Positions 1 to 7,937 of a stretch of DNA of 62,597 nucleotides are shown piece after piece. The translations under genes and the position numbers were made by a program. This stretch comes from a virus. The number at the start of each line of letters is the position of its first letter. The first letter of the stretch is position 1. The notes under the pieces are model-generated. The model was not told the origin of the DNA. It was given only the letters and a program-made list of their open reading frames with translations, and made no database searches. The DNA is taken from positions 1 to 62,597 of IMG/VR virus record IMGVR_UViG_3300044636_000600. The stretch is one strand, 5' to 3'.

Positions 1-2
1 GC

Positions 3-164
3 TTCTTTATGGCGACAAAAGCGCAGGGCATTGTCGAGGACTTGAGCGGCGAAAATGAGACAGATAAGCGCGTCTACTGCGGCCAAAACGAGGCTGTATT
101 CGTCAACCTGCTCAATCCGCTGGCGATGAACTACGATATTGATTACTATGTGGACGGGGTATAG
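3..164 (+). CDS. C-terminal fragment of an unidentified protein
   Basis: The frame is open from the left window edge to a TAG at 162-164, giving about 53 residues that end in NYDIDYYVDGV. The true start probably lies outside the window, although an in-frame ATG at 9 would give 51 residues. The C-terminus is acidic and aromatic and I recognise no domain. The next gene starts 3 bp downstream on the same strand, so this is probably the last visible member of an upstream rightward operon. Function unknown. Confidence 0.55.
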   Translation, partial: FFMATKAQGIVEDLSGENETDKRVYCGQNEAVFVNLLNPLAMNYDIDYYVDGV

Positions 165-167
165 GCC

Positions 168-581
168 GTGATCATCTACATCGCATCGCCCTACAGCGGC
201 TACGCCGATAAACAAGCTGCCGTCAATGTGCAGATTGACGCCTTCGCTGCGTTGCGTGACGCCGGCCACCAGCCGATTGCGCCGTTGCTGTCACATTACG
301 TTGACGAGCGCCACCCGGCCAGCTATGAGCGTTGGATGGAATGGTGCAAGGTAATGGTGAGCGTGTGCGATCTGCTGGTGCGCTTGCCAGGGAAGAGCGA
401 CGGCGCCGATGACGAGGTGGCGGAGGCAAGGCGGCTAGGTAAGCCGGTGGTGTATAGCATTGACGAGATTGTGCCGTACAAGTTCATTTATAGTGGATCG
501 CCTTACACCCGGGCCGAACACCAAGCCGCCAACCAGGCGACGTTGGACGAGATGGCCGCCGCCGTTGGCGTGAAACGATGA
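168..581 (+). CDS. Nucleoside 2-deoxyribosyltransferase-like (DUF4406-type) protein
   Basis: The 137-residue protein starts at GTG. It opens with MIIYIASPYSG, the beta-strand and loop typical of the deoxyribosyltransferase-like fold of DUF4406 phage proteins. An acidic helix follows (DGADDEVAEARRLGKPV, residues about 78-94), matching the family's second signature. Family members bind nucleotides or are proposed to act in nucleotide metabolism; the substrate here is unknown. A C-terminal tail of about 40 residues (after PYKFIYSGSPYTR) repeats a SPY element and is unusual. The next small gene overlaps by ATGA, so the two are translationally coupled. Confidence 0.65.
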   Translation: MIIYIASPYSGYADKQAAVNVQIDAFAALRDAGHQPIAPLLSHYVDERHPASYERWMEWCKVMVSVCDLLVRLPGKSDGADDEVAEARRLGKPVVYSIDEIVPYKFIYSGSPYTRAEHQAANQATLDEMAAAVGVKR

Positions 582-655
582 ACCTGGAAACCGTCGCAGC
601 GTTGCTACTGTTGACGCTGCTGGCGGTGTTGATTGCGTATGAGATGAGACGGTGA
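578..655 (+). CDS. 25-residue single-span membrane peptide
   Basis: ATG at 578 overlaps the stop of the preceding gene (ATGA), and the TGA at 653-655 overlaps the GTG start of the following gene. The product has a short polar N-terminus, about 16 hydrophobic residues (AALLLLTLLAVLIAY) and a charged end (EMRR), as expected for a one-pass inner-membrane peptide. Tight overlaps on both sides support real translation. Function unknown; small phage membrane peptides include holin-like and exclusion proteins, but nothing here decides between them. Confidence 0.5.
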   Translation: MNLETVAALLLLTLLAVLIAYEMRR

Positions 656-1341
656 GCATGGGCGTTAGAACAGCAAAATCGTCGGTGCGACCAGGGCAAA
701 GGGCGGCAAAACTCAGCGCGGCCCCGTCCGGTAGCGCCTATGATGCCGTGGGCGTACTGACGCCGGGGTGTCGTGTTGTCGGTATCAATCGCGGTCAGTT
801 CTCGTTGCTAGATATTATCGATGCCGTACTCCCCCAGGTGGGTGTGGCCGATTTAACGGTTAGCACATGGACGCCGGGGAAACGTGAAATAGATAGCGTG
901 GCGGAGCTTATCCGCCACCACCGGTTATCAAAATTTCGGCTGCTGGTTGACCGATCCTTTGTCACTCGTCACCCGCAATACGTTGACGAATTGCGGGCGT
1001 TGGGCGCTGATTCAATTCGCCAAACCAAGACACACGCCAAGTTCGCTTTAATTGCTGCGGGTGACTGGCGGATTACAATTCGTACTAGCATGAACTTTAA
1101 TCGTAATCCGCGCTTGGAACAATTCGATTTGGATGACGATCGGCTGATTTATGATTTTTTTAATGCTGTTGTCGATGACCTTTATCAGCGTGTTCCGGCG
1201 GGCTTGTCCGTGTCGCACAAAAAAATTACAGAGGCATTCAACGCCCTGACGCTGGGTGATGATGTTGACAATGACTTCTCGCTTGACGGTGATTTTGACG
1301 GTGATTTTTCATTCAATTTTGACATGTGGGCGGTAGAATAA
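652..1341 (+). CDS. PLD-like (HxK) domain protein
   Basis: The 229-residue protein starts at GTG 652 (ATG at 658 is an alternative). It contains one HxK-type motif, THAKFALI, followed about 15 residues later by RTSMNFNRN. That is the H-x-K ... S-x-N-x-x-N pattern of phospholipase D/HKD phosphodiesterases. Only one motif is present, so an active enzyme would need to dimerise, as single-HKD nucleases do. The C-terminus is very acidic, with Asp/Phe repeats (DGDFDGDFSFNFD). It lies immediately upstream of a ParB/methyltransferase gene with a 1-bp overlap. A role in DNA processing is inference. Confidence 0.5.
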   Translation: MSMGVRTAKSSVRPGQRAAKLSAAPSGSAYDAVGVLTPGCRVVGINRGQFSLLDIIDAVLPQVGVADLTVSTWTPGKREIDSVAELIRHHRLSKFRLLVDRSFVTRHPQYVDELRALGADSIRQTKTHAKFALIAAGDWRITIRTSMNFNRNPRLEQFDLDDDRLIYDFFNAVVDDLYQRVPAGLSVSHKKITEAFNALTLGDDVDNDFSLDGDFDGDFSFNFDMWAVE

Positions 1342-2402
1342 TGGCGAAGAAGAAGACACAATCCATCACCTGGACAAACGAGCGGCGCAAGCTTGCCGAC
1401 CTTATCCCGTGGGAACACAACCCGCGCACGATCAAGCAGAAGCAAGCCGAGCGGCTGGTCGATAGCGTGGAAACGTTCGGGCAAGTGGAGACGCTGGCGA
1501 TTGGGCCACAAAATGAGATATACAATGGGCATCAAAGATTGTCCGTGCTTGCCGGTCAATATGGCATGGATTACGAAGTTGACGTGCGGGTTGCCAGCCG
1601 GGAATTGACCGAACGCGAGCGGCAACAGTTGACGGTTTATCTACACAAAGGCGCGGCTGGTGAATTTGATTTTTCAGAATTAGCCAATTGGGGAATCGAA
1701 GACGATTTGTTGGCGTGGGGTTTTGAGCCGGAAGAGCTTGGTTTTGACTTTGACGAAGATGATACCGAAGCGAACGATAAAATATCACGATCTGGTAGAT
1801 TGTACAATGCTGGCGATGGTCATGATGTTGAGCCTTTTAAGCTGGCGTATCGTATTGAGGCCGCATGGAAAGCGCACGGGCATAAGGCTCTAGACTTGTT
1901 TAGTGGCGCAGGTCAGTTGGCAGCCTGGTATCGCCGTCGCTTTTCCACGGTAATCACAGTTGACAAGGCTTATCAGCATGGTGACGTAGATTACTCTATG
2001 AGTGCCAGTGATTTTATTGAGAAACACCTGAATGAACATTTAGATTTTGACTACGTAGATTTTGATGACGAAGGTTGTCCAGGTCGTGAAATTCAGATGT
2101 TTTTTCATGCCATTGCAGGGAAAAAGAGTACGCCATTCGTTCTATCGCTAACCGATGGGAACGGAATGAACATGAAGTTTCGCGGCAAGGGCAACCTTGC
2201 CGAAATGTATATGGTTGATGGCGAATCAATGCGGCAGTTGACTAGAAGTGATTACGATGCGCTTGAGCAAACGGTGACTGATTTTATGCAAAAGGTGGCA
2301 GCGCTTTCAGGTTTCTCTGCCACGGCTTTATCCAGCTACCGTGGCAGAGAAGGGAATGTCCTATTTCAAACGTGGTCAATTATGCCCCATGATGCTGGTT
2401 GA
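1341..2402 (+). CDS. ParB-domain protein with C-terminal methyltransferase-like domain
   Basis: Translation from ATG 1341 (TAATG overlap with the previous stop) gives 353 residues. The N-terminal 100 residues are a ParB/Srx-type domain with the IYNGHQRLSVL motif in place of the usual GxxR box. An acidic linker follows. The C-terminal half has a SAM-binding-like motif I (ALDLFSGAGQLA) and later VDFDDEGCPGREIQ and PFVLSLTDG, which resemble the motif IV region of guanine-N2 tRNA methyltransferases more than DPPY DNA methylases. Target nucleic acid unknown. The last 23 bp overlap the end of the convergent radical SAM gene. Confidence 0.6.
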   Translation: MAKKKTQSITWTNERRKLADLIPWEHNPRTIKQKQAERLVDSVETFGQVETLAIGPQNEIYNGHQRLSVLAGQYGMDYEVDVRVASRELTERERQQLTVYLHKGAAGEFDFSELANWGIEDDLLAWGFEPEELGFDFDEDDTEANDKISRSGRLYNAGDGHDVEPFKLAYRIEAAWKAHGHKALDLFSGAGQLAAWYRRRFSTVITVDKAYQHGDVDYSMSASDFIEKHLNEHLDFDYVDFDDEGCPGREIQMFFHAIAGKKSTPFVLSLTDGNGMNMKFRGKGNLAEMYMVDGESMRQLTRSDYDALEQTVTDFMQKVAALSGFSATALSSYRGREGNVLFQTWSIMPHDAG

Positions 2403-3210
2403 TATATTTCGGGTTGTAGTAACCAGCGGGTAAAAAGGGCTGAAGATCCTTTTTAATGTAATGCTTGACGCCAAGCCGGTTGACCATTTCCAAAATGCGA
2501 TGGGTGTATGATTCCCAATCGGTTGTGTTGGTCATGGGCAGGTAGTTGGCCCGACCGATTTTGTACAGGTCAACAAACTCGTGCGTGTGTTCGATGATGG
2601 CAAGCGACGATTCGGTATTCAGCGTCGGCTCCAGGCTGACCCACGTGAATATCCCGGCGTCATGAAACGCCTTGAGTGTCGCAATGCGGTCGCCGGGAAG
2701 TTGGGCGCCCCGCTCCCACTTGCGGCTAAAATCGTCGTCAAGTGTGGTCAAGGTGCTGGCAAAGGCGTCGCGGTCAGGGCGAAAGATGTCAATGTCGCGA
2801 ATCGCCCGACTGCCACCCTTTGTCAGCGTACAGACGCCAAGTCCGTAGCTCTGCAACGTGGTCAACACGTCACGGGTAAGCGAGTTGTCGCCGGGGTTAT
2901 AGGGGTCAGTGGTGAAACTGAGCATAACCTGTTCATTAATGCCAAGCGCCTGATATTTGCGGGCGTCCTTGCGCAAGGCATCGAGAAAGCCATCGCGGGG
3001 GAAAGCGCCAGCGTCGAAGGTCGGGCGATCCATTTTGAGAACCTTCGGAACATAACAATAAGCGCAGGCATGGCCGCATCCGCGGTAAGGGTTCGTCGCA
3101 AGCTTGGCATATTCGCCAGCTTGACCGCGAGGGGCGTAGACAATAGAGCAGCCTTTGACGCTCCAACCGTTGTCTTCGAGTTCATAGGTTCGAGTCTTGA
3201 GATTGGTCAT
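2380..3210 (-). CDS. Radical SAM protein of the spore-photoproduct-lyase-like family
   Basis: The ATG at 3210 has a good Shine-Dalgarno (GAAAGGA) and gives 276 residues. The motif CGHACAYC (C-x3-C-x2-C) binds the 4Fe-4S cluster that cleaves SAM. The following MLSFTTDPYNP and CTLTKGG segments match the SPL-like radical SAM family found next to mobile elements. The reaction is unknown: DNA repair or nucleotide modification are possibilities. The gene is the second of a leftward two-gene cassette inside an otherwise rightward region, overlaps its partner, and collides with the end of the ParB gene. This looks like an inserted accessory (moron) cassette. Confidence 0.75.
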   Translation of the reverse strand: MTNLKTRTYELEDNGWSVKGCSIVYAPRGQAGEYAKLATNPYRGCGHACAYCYVPKVLKMDRPTFDAGAFPRDGFLDALRKDARKYQALGINEQVMLSFTTDPYNPGDNSLTRDVLTTLQSYGLGVCTLTKGGSRAIRDIDIFRPDRDAFASTLTTLDDDFSRKWERGAQLPGDRIATLKAFHDAGIFTWVSLEPTLNTESSLAIIEHTHEFVDLYKIGRANYLPMTNTTDWESYTHRILEMVNRLGVKHYIKKDLQPFLPAGYYNPKYINQHHGA

Positions 3211-3388
3211 GAGTTTGTTCCTTTCGTGTAACAATAAGATTGCCTTTTGCAATCTCGCTAAACAGTGAGCGCCAAGACGGCTGTCCGGTTCCCTGTCCAG
3301 GTGGCGCAATGGCCTGGACATCGGCGGCGATGGCTTCAAGCTTTCGCCAAAGGTCGGCGGATAACTTGATTGATTTACGAACTTGCAT
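3182..3388 (-). CDS. Small ribbon-helix-helix-like DNA-binding protein
   Basis: The 68-residue protein begins MQVRKSIKLSADLWRKLEAI, a basic strand followed by a helix as in CopG/MetJ-type ribbon-helix-helix repressors. A strong Shine-Dalgarno (AGGAGGT) precedes the start. It is the first gene of the leftward cassette and overlaps the radical SAM gene by 29 bp. An inverted repeat sits directly in its promoter, so autorepression is a reasonable inference. The C-terminal half (PSWRSLFSEIAKGNLIV) is not recognised. Confidence 0.55.
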   Translation of the reverse strand: MQVRKSIKLSADLWRKLEAIAADVQAIAPPGQGTGQPSWRSLFSEIAKGNLIVTRKEQTHDQSQDSNL

Positions 3389-3399
3389 CTGTGTACCTC

Positions 3400-3439
3400 C
3401 TGTAGATAGTATATCACAAGGGAGCGCCCTTGTCTACAG
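3400..3439 (-). promoter_or_regulatory. Leftward promoter with nested inverted-repeat operator
   Basis: On the minus strand TAGACA (3436-3431) and TATACT (3413-3408) are separated by 17 bp. Between and over them lies ACAAGGG-AGCG-CCCTTGT (3416-3433), flanked by a second pair of arms, CTGTAGA (3400-3406) and TCTACAG (3433-3439). The arrangement predicts a repressor site occluding RNA polymerase upstream of the small DNA-binding protein and radical SAM genes. Confidence 0.6.
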
Positions 3440-3484
3440 TTTGGGGCAAAACTCGTGAGAAAAGTCGATTTCTTTAAGGTTGAT

Positions 3485-4039
3485 ATGGCAGCACGAAAAC
3501 GAACACCATTCCAGCGCGAGGAAGACCTTGTCCAGATCACGCGCTTATACCTGCAAGGCCGCACGCAGCGCGACATTGCTGAGGTGGTTGGCGTGTCGCA
3601 GGGGCAAGTCAATCACGATCTCAAGCTGATTCAGCAGCGTTGGCGCGAATCGTCCATCATGGACATGAACGAGGCGAAGCAACGGGAGTTGGAGCGCCTG
3701 GACATTTTAGAGCGGGAATATTGGGCTGCATGGGAGCAGTCGAAAAATGAACGCACCAGGGCGCGCCAGGAGAGCGACGGCAAGAGCAAGGACGGCAAGC
3801 CCAACGTTGTCAGGGCGACAATGGAGAGAGAGCAGCGCGACGGCAACCCCGCCTTTCTCGCTGGCGTGATGTCGTGCATCGAGCGCCGGTGCAAGCTGCT
3901 GGGGTTGGATGCGCCAGCAAAAGCGGAGTTGACCGGCAAGGATGGGGGAGCGCTAACCGTGCGGATTATTTATGATGACACAGACATTGACACTAACGCT
4001 ACCCAAGCGCTTACCCTGGCAGCAACAGGTAGTGCGTGA
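3485..4039 (+). CDS. terS: Terminase small subunit
   Basis: ATG at 3485 is preceded by AAGG and gives 184 residues; GTG 3455 is an in-frame alternative. Residues about 15-60 form a helix-turn-helix (RTQRDIAEVVGVSQGQVNHD) of the kind that recognises pac or cos DNA. A charged coiled segment follows. The gene sits directly upstream of, and overlaps by 68 bp, a clear large terminase gene. The protein would oligomerise and load the large subunit on the phage DNA. Confidence 0.8.
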   Translation: MAARKRTPFQREEDLVQITRLYLQGRTQRDIAEVVGVSQGQVNHDLKLIQQRWRESSIMDMNEAKQRELERLDILEREYWAAWEQSKNERTRARQESDGKSKDGKPNVVRATMEREQRDGNPAFLAGVMSCIERRCKLLGLDAPAKAELTGKDGGALTVRIIYDDTDIDTNATQALTLAATGSA

Positions 4040-5204
4040 GTCTAAACGCTTCAATACGGTGTGCATCGGGCGACGTGCGGGTAAGACAACGTTGGGCATT
4101 GATCGCTGCGCTACCAAAGAGACGTTAGGTTATCCGGTGGCGTGGCTTTCACCAACTTATCGCATGTTGACAGAGATATGGCGCGAAGCTAACCGCATCT
4201 TCGCGCCCATCACCGTTAGGCGTAGCGCTCAAGATCATCGGCTGGAATTCGTGACCGGTGGCGTGTTGGAATTTTGGAGCCTAGATAATCCCGATGTAGC
4301 CCGTGGGCGCAAGTACAGGCGCGTCGTAGTCGATGAAGCGGCCATGATTCCCACACTAATGGATACGTGGAATTATGTATTGCGCCCAACATTGACAGAT
4401 TACGGCGGCGATGCTTATTTTCTCAGTACACCGAAGGGGCGCAACGGCTTTTGGCAGATGTGGCAATGGGGCGTAGACCCACTACAAAGCGAATGGTCGG
4501 CGTGGCAGATGTCTAGCTATGTCAACGACAAGATTGACAGTGGTGAGTTTGACGCCATGAAAGAGGCATTGCCCGAAATGGCATATAGACAGGAGATTCT
4601 TGCGCAGTTCCTAGAGGGACAAGGCGCTGTCTTCCGCAATATCAAAGCCTGCATGAATGCGCCAGCCACCACACCGGAAGCGCACCAGGGGCACGCGTTG
4701 ATCGCCGGCATTGATTGGGGCAAGCAGAACGACTTTACCTGTATCTCTATTGGTTGCCGTGAGTGCCGGGTGGAAGTGGCAAGAGATCGGTTTAATCAGA
4801 TTGACTACGTTTTTCAGCGTGACCGGCTGAAAGCGATTCATGAGAAGTGGAAACCGGCGGCTATCCTTTGCGAGTTGAACAGCATCGGGCAGCCTAACTT
4901 TGAGATGCTGCAACGCGATGGGTTGCCAGTACATGGCTTTACCACTACCGCGGCAACCAAGCCGCCACTTATCGAAAACATGGCGCTGGCGTTCGAGCGT
5001 GCGGAATGGCAGTTCCAGCAGGATAACGTGTGGACAATGGAACTAGAGGCATTTGAACGCACGGTATCATCGACAACCGGCAGAAGTAGTTACAGCGCAC
5101 CGGACGGTGCGCATGATGATACGGTGATTGCCAGGGCGTTGATGCTGTGGCAGGCAAATAACATGTTTACCGCCGGCACATGGGGAACCAGGAAAAACAA
5201 ATGA
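3972..5204 (+). CDS. terL: Terminase large subunit (packaging ATPase and nuclease)
   Basis: The 410-residue protein has Walker A GRRAGKTT (residues 33-40), Walker B VVVDE (118-122) and the coupling motif LSTPKG (151-156). The C-terminal RNase H-like nuclease carries acidic residues at AGIDWGKQND (D248), CELNSIG (E301) and DGAHDD (D378, D382-383). These are all elements of an active DNA-packaging motor. It overlaps the small subunit upstream, and the portal start overlaps its stop (ATGA), the normal packaging operon order. Length is near the short end of the family. Confidence 0.95.
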   Translation: MMTQTLTLTLPKRLPWQQQVVRESKRFNTVCIGRRAGKTTLGIDRCATKETLGYPVAWLSPTYRMLTEIWREANRIFAPITVRRSAQDHRLEFVTGGVLEFWSLDNPDVARGRKYRRVVVDEAAMIPTLMDTWNYVLRPTLTDYGGDAYFLSTPKGRNGFWQMWQWGVDPLQSEWSAWQMSSYVNDKIDSGEFDAMKEALPEMAYRQEILAQFLEGQGAVFRNIKACMNAPATTPEAHQGHALIAGIDWGKQNDFTCISIGCRECRVEVARDRFNQIDYVFQRDRLKAIHEKWKPAAILCELNSIGQPNFEMLQRDGLPVHGFTTTAATKPPLIENMALAFERAEWQFQQDNVWTMELEAFERTVSSTTGRSSYSAPDGAHDDTVIARALMLWQANNMFTAGTWGTRKNK

Positions 5205-6646
5205 GCAAACGCAACAACCGACACAATCACCGCCAACCGACAGCGCCGCTAACCAACAACGTGCGCAGTATCCGCGCACAGCGCTCCATGCTTGACAACA
5301 GCATGGCCGCCGGTTATCTTGGCAAACAATTTGAAGGGGATCGGGATTACTACGAAAAGCTGGGCTATCCCAAAGATTTGCTCTTTGAACACTTCCTTGC
5401 CAAGTACATGCGCGAGGACATCGCTGCCCGCATTATCGACTTCCCAGCAGAGGAAACTTGGGGCGATGGCGTCACCATCATTGACGGCAGCGAAGATGAA
5501 GCGGTTGATGATTCGCCATTTTCGGTAGAGTTTGCGGCGCTATCTGAACGTCTACGCCTAGCGCATTACTGCGAACGGGTTGATAAGATTACCGGCGTTG
5601 GGCGCTACGGTGCATTGCTTATCGGTGTGGCAGGCGATGCGCCGTTGTCGGCTCCGGTGGAACGGCTGAATAGCGCCGCTGATGTGCTATATTTGCGGCC
5701 ATTCGCTGAGATTAACGCCGACATTCACTCGTTTGTCAATGACGCCACCGACGCCCGTTATGGGCTACCGGCGCTTTACAATGTCACCATGATGGCCGGG
5801 ACGACGGGGGCTGGCACAACCACCATGCAAGTGCATTGGAGTCGGATTATCCACGTTGCCGAAAACCTGCTCGACAATGAGGTGTACGGCATTCCACGCT
5901 TGCAACGTGTCTACAACCGGCTTGACGACATTATGAAGAGCGTCGGCGGTAGCGCTGAGGCAACGTGGAAGCTCATGCGTAAAGGTGGCATTTTCAGGCT
6001 TGCACCTGACGCACGCCTGTCACCAGAGGAAGAAACGGCGTTTGAGGAACAGATCGATGAAATGGATCACGGTCTACGGCGCTACCTGCAATTGCGTGGC
6101 ATCGACTACCAGGATCTGGGCAGCGAAGTCGTAGACCCAACCGGCAACGTGGATTTGATTCTCTCGCTTATTAGCGGTGCAACCGGCATTCCCAAGCGCA
6201 TTCTGATTGGCAGCGAACGGGGCGAACTTGCAAGCAGTCAGGACGAACGCAACTGGGCCAAACGGGTTGCCAAGCGCCAGCGCAACTGGGCTGATCCGAC
6301 CGTCTTGCGCCCACTGGTTGATCGGCTCATTCGTTGGGGCGCCTTGCCCGCGCCATCCACCGGACGCTATCACGCCAAATGGTGGCCGTTGGCCGAAACC
6401 ACGGCACTGGAACAGATGGAACTGGCACAAGGCTATTCACAGGTCATCGAACGCATGGCCCAGCCGGGAATCGAACAAGTGGTCGATGTGCCAAAGTTCG
6501 TCAAATTCTACGTGCCGGATTTGCCGAGTGATGCTGTGGTTGATGAGGTGGAATTGCTGGACGAGGAACTTGGCAAAACCGACGACGATGATACCGAAAG
6601 CGTGACCGCCAACATGCTATGGAGTGTTGCCCATGCCCACCGCTAA
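5201..6646 (+). CDS. Portal protein (DUF1073-type)
   Basis: The ATGA overlap with the terminase stop sets the start at 5201, giving 481 residues. Features of the DUF1073/anti-CBASS-associated portal group include the early LAKYMREDIAARIIDFPAEE helix, the central RIIHVAENLL segment and ATGIPKRILIGSERGELASS, the conserved portal wing signature. It would form the dodecameric ring through which DNA enters the head. The acidic C-terminus (GKTDDDDTESV) overlaps the minor head protein gene, supporting co-translation. Confidence 0.9.
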   Translation: MSKRNNRHNHRQPTAPLTNNVRSIRAQRSMLDNSMAAGYLGKQFEGDRDYYEKLGYPKDLLFEHFLAKYMREDIAARIIDFPAEETWGDGVTIIDGSEDEAVDDSPFSVEFAALSERLRLAHYCERVDKITGVGRYGALLIGVAGDAPLSAPVERLNSAADVLYLRPFAEINADIHSFVNDATDARYGLPALYNVTMMAGTTGAGTTTMQVHWSRIIHVAENLLDNEVYGIPRLQRVYNRLDDIMKSVGGSAEATWKLMRKGGIFRLAPDARLSPEEETAFEEQIDEMDHGLRRYLQLRGIDYQDLGSEVVDPTGNVDLILSLISGATGIPKRILIGSERGELASSQDERNWAKRVAKRQRNWADPTVLRPLVDRLIRWGALPAPSTGRYHAKWWPLAETTALEQMELAQGYSQVIERMAQPGIEQVVDVPKFVKFYVPDLPSDAVVDEVELLDEELGKTDDDDTESVTANMLWSVAHAHR

Positions 6647-7550
6647 CGAGCCACGGAGCGTTGACCCGACCCGCACGTCGGTGCTACGCAAACGTTACCG
6701 CCAGCACTACCGGCGCATGTGGCAGCGCGTCAATGCTGCCATCAATGAGTACATCGACACTGTGGATTTTAGCCGTCCATTGGCACAACGCACGGTGGAA
6801 TTTAACCGTTTTGTTGACGCCTTGCTACAGCAGGAGTTTGGCCGAACGGAGAGAGACCGAGAGCGCGGTGTCCGTGCAATGGCAACAGTGGCGTACATGC
6901 GGGGCGTAGCTCAGGCTAACACCGAAGTGGAAGAAGCCATGCCGACGCCACAGCAGGCGGTGATGCGGGCGGATCACAATGATGCTATTGCGGCGCTTAT
7001 CCTGCTCCTGTCCACACAGTTGATGACGGTGCGGTTGGGGCTGACGGGGCAACTGCTCGACCGCTACCAACGCGCCAACAATGCCGCCGAAGCTAAGGCC
7101 ACCATTCGTGACCGCATTCAAAAGGCAGGCCGCACGCCAACGGATGGTATCGCCGCCGACGGCGTGGTGCGTGGCTACAATGAAGCGCTACTGAATGTGT
7201 ATGAAAATGCTGGCGATCAATTCGTTGGTGTGATTGACGAGAAGACTTTTTGGCAGACCGCAGAGGATAACGGTGTATGTTTCCATTGCCACCGGATGTC
7301 GCAGGAGCGAGACAACGGCTATGGCCCCGGCATTTACACGCTCGCGCAGGCGCGCGGCCTGATCCCCGCTCACCCGCGTTGCCGTTGCCGCTGGCGGCGA
7401 TTGCCAGCGAACACAGAACGCAGTCAGGGCCGCACGGTGTCTGCCACATCGTCAAGGTACGGACAATGGGACGTTCCGCAAGAGATTGGCCCAGATCCAC
7501 ATTTGCGCCGGTATACTGGTGGCGGACGGAAGTCAGTTGGGAGCGCATAG
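6633..7550 (+). CDS. Minor head protein, SPP1 gp7/Mu F-like
   Basis: ATG 6633 lies behind GGAG; an upstream in-frame GTG at 6624 is possible. The 305-residue protein ends in the Mu-F-type metal-binding pattern CFHCHRMSQ ... IPAHPRCRCRW. That pattern is diagnostic of head morphogenesis proteins that sit with the portal. The N-terminal 200 residues are helical with many Arg/Gln/Ala. It overlaps the portal gene by 14 bp. The role is internal head assembly or ejection. Confidence 0.85.
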   Translation: MPTANEPRSVDPTRTSVLRKRYRQHYRRMWQRVNAAINEYIDTVDFSRPLAQRTVEFNRFVDALLQQEFGRTERDRERGVRAMATVAYMRGVAQANTEVEEAMPTPQQAVMRADHNDAIAALILLLSTQLMTVRLGLTGQLLDRYQRANNAAEAKATIRDRIQKAGRTPTDGIAADGVVRGYNEALLNVYENAGDQFVGVIDEKTFWQTAEDNGVCFHCHRMSQERDNGYGPGIYTLAQARGLIPAHPRCRCRWRRLPANTERSQGRTVSATSSRYGQWDVPQEIGPDPHLRRYTGGGRKSVGSA

Positions 7551-7652
7551 ATAGGCGGGAAGATGCAAAACAAGCAAAATAGTGCGGCTAGCCGGCGCAA
7601 GCTTACATTCCGCATTGAATATTGTGATTGTTGGTACAAGACCAAGAGGTGT

Positions 7653-7853
7653 ATGGATATGTCGAAATTGACGCAGAGAGAAAAAGAGGTTGTCAATCTG
7701 CTGGCGCAAGGCAAGCCGCAACGCCAGATTGCCGATCAACTTGTCATCAGTCGATACACCGTTTATAACCACATCAAGAACATCAAAGCCAAAACGGGCG
7801 TAACTTCCACTTTTGAATTGGCGGTCAACACGCACCGTCAGCCATCTGGCTAA
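7653..7853 (+). CDS. LuxR-type helix-turn-helix regulator
   Basis: From ATG 7653 (AAGAGG upstream) the 66-residue protein is essentially one GerE/LuxR DNA-binding domain: LTQREKEVVNLLAQGKPQRQ, IADQLVISRYTVYNHIKNIK and a short C-terminal helix. An in-frame start at 7563 would add 30 residues without a recognisable domain. No sensor domain is present. It is the last gene before a strong terminator and precedes the capsid gene block. It could therefore set late-gene timing, although its target is not visible. Confidence 0.75.
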   Translation: MDMSKLTQREKEVVNLLAQGKPQRQIADQLVISRYTVYNHIKNIKAKTGVTSTFELAVNTHRQPSG

Positions 7854-7882
7854 AAATAGCCACTTTTAGGCATATACAGCAC

Positions 7883-7919
7883 AAAAAGACTCGCTACAAT
7901 AATCGTAGCGAGTCTTTTT
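7883..7919 (+). terminator. Strong intrinsic terminator before the capsid genes
   Basis: A perfect 15-bp stem, AAAAAGACTCGCTAC with GTAGCGAGTCTTTTT, and a 7-nt loop AATAATC are followed by GTTTTT. It separates the portal/minor head/LuxR group from the maturation protease gene that begins 19 bp later. Confidence 0.9.
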
Positions 7920-7937
7920 GTTTTTGGGATTAAATAC

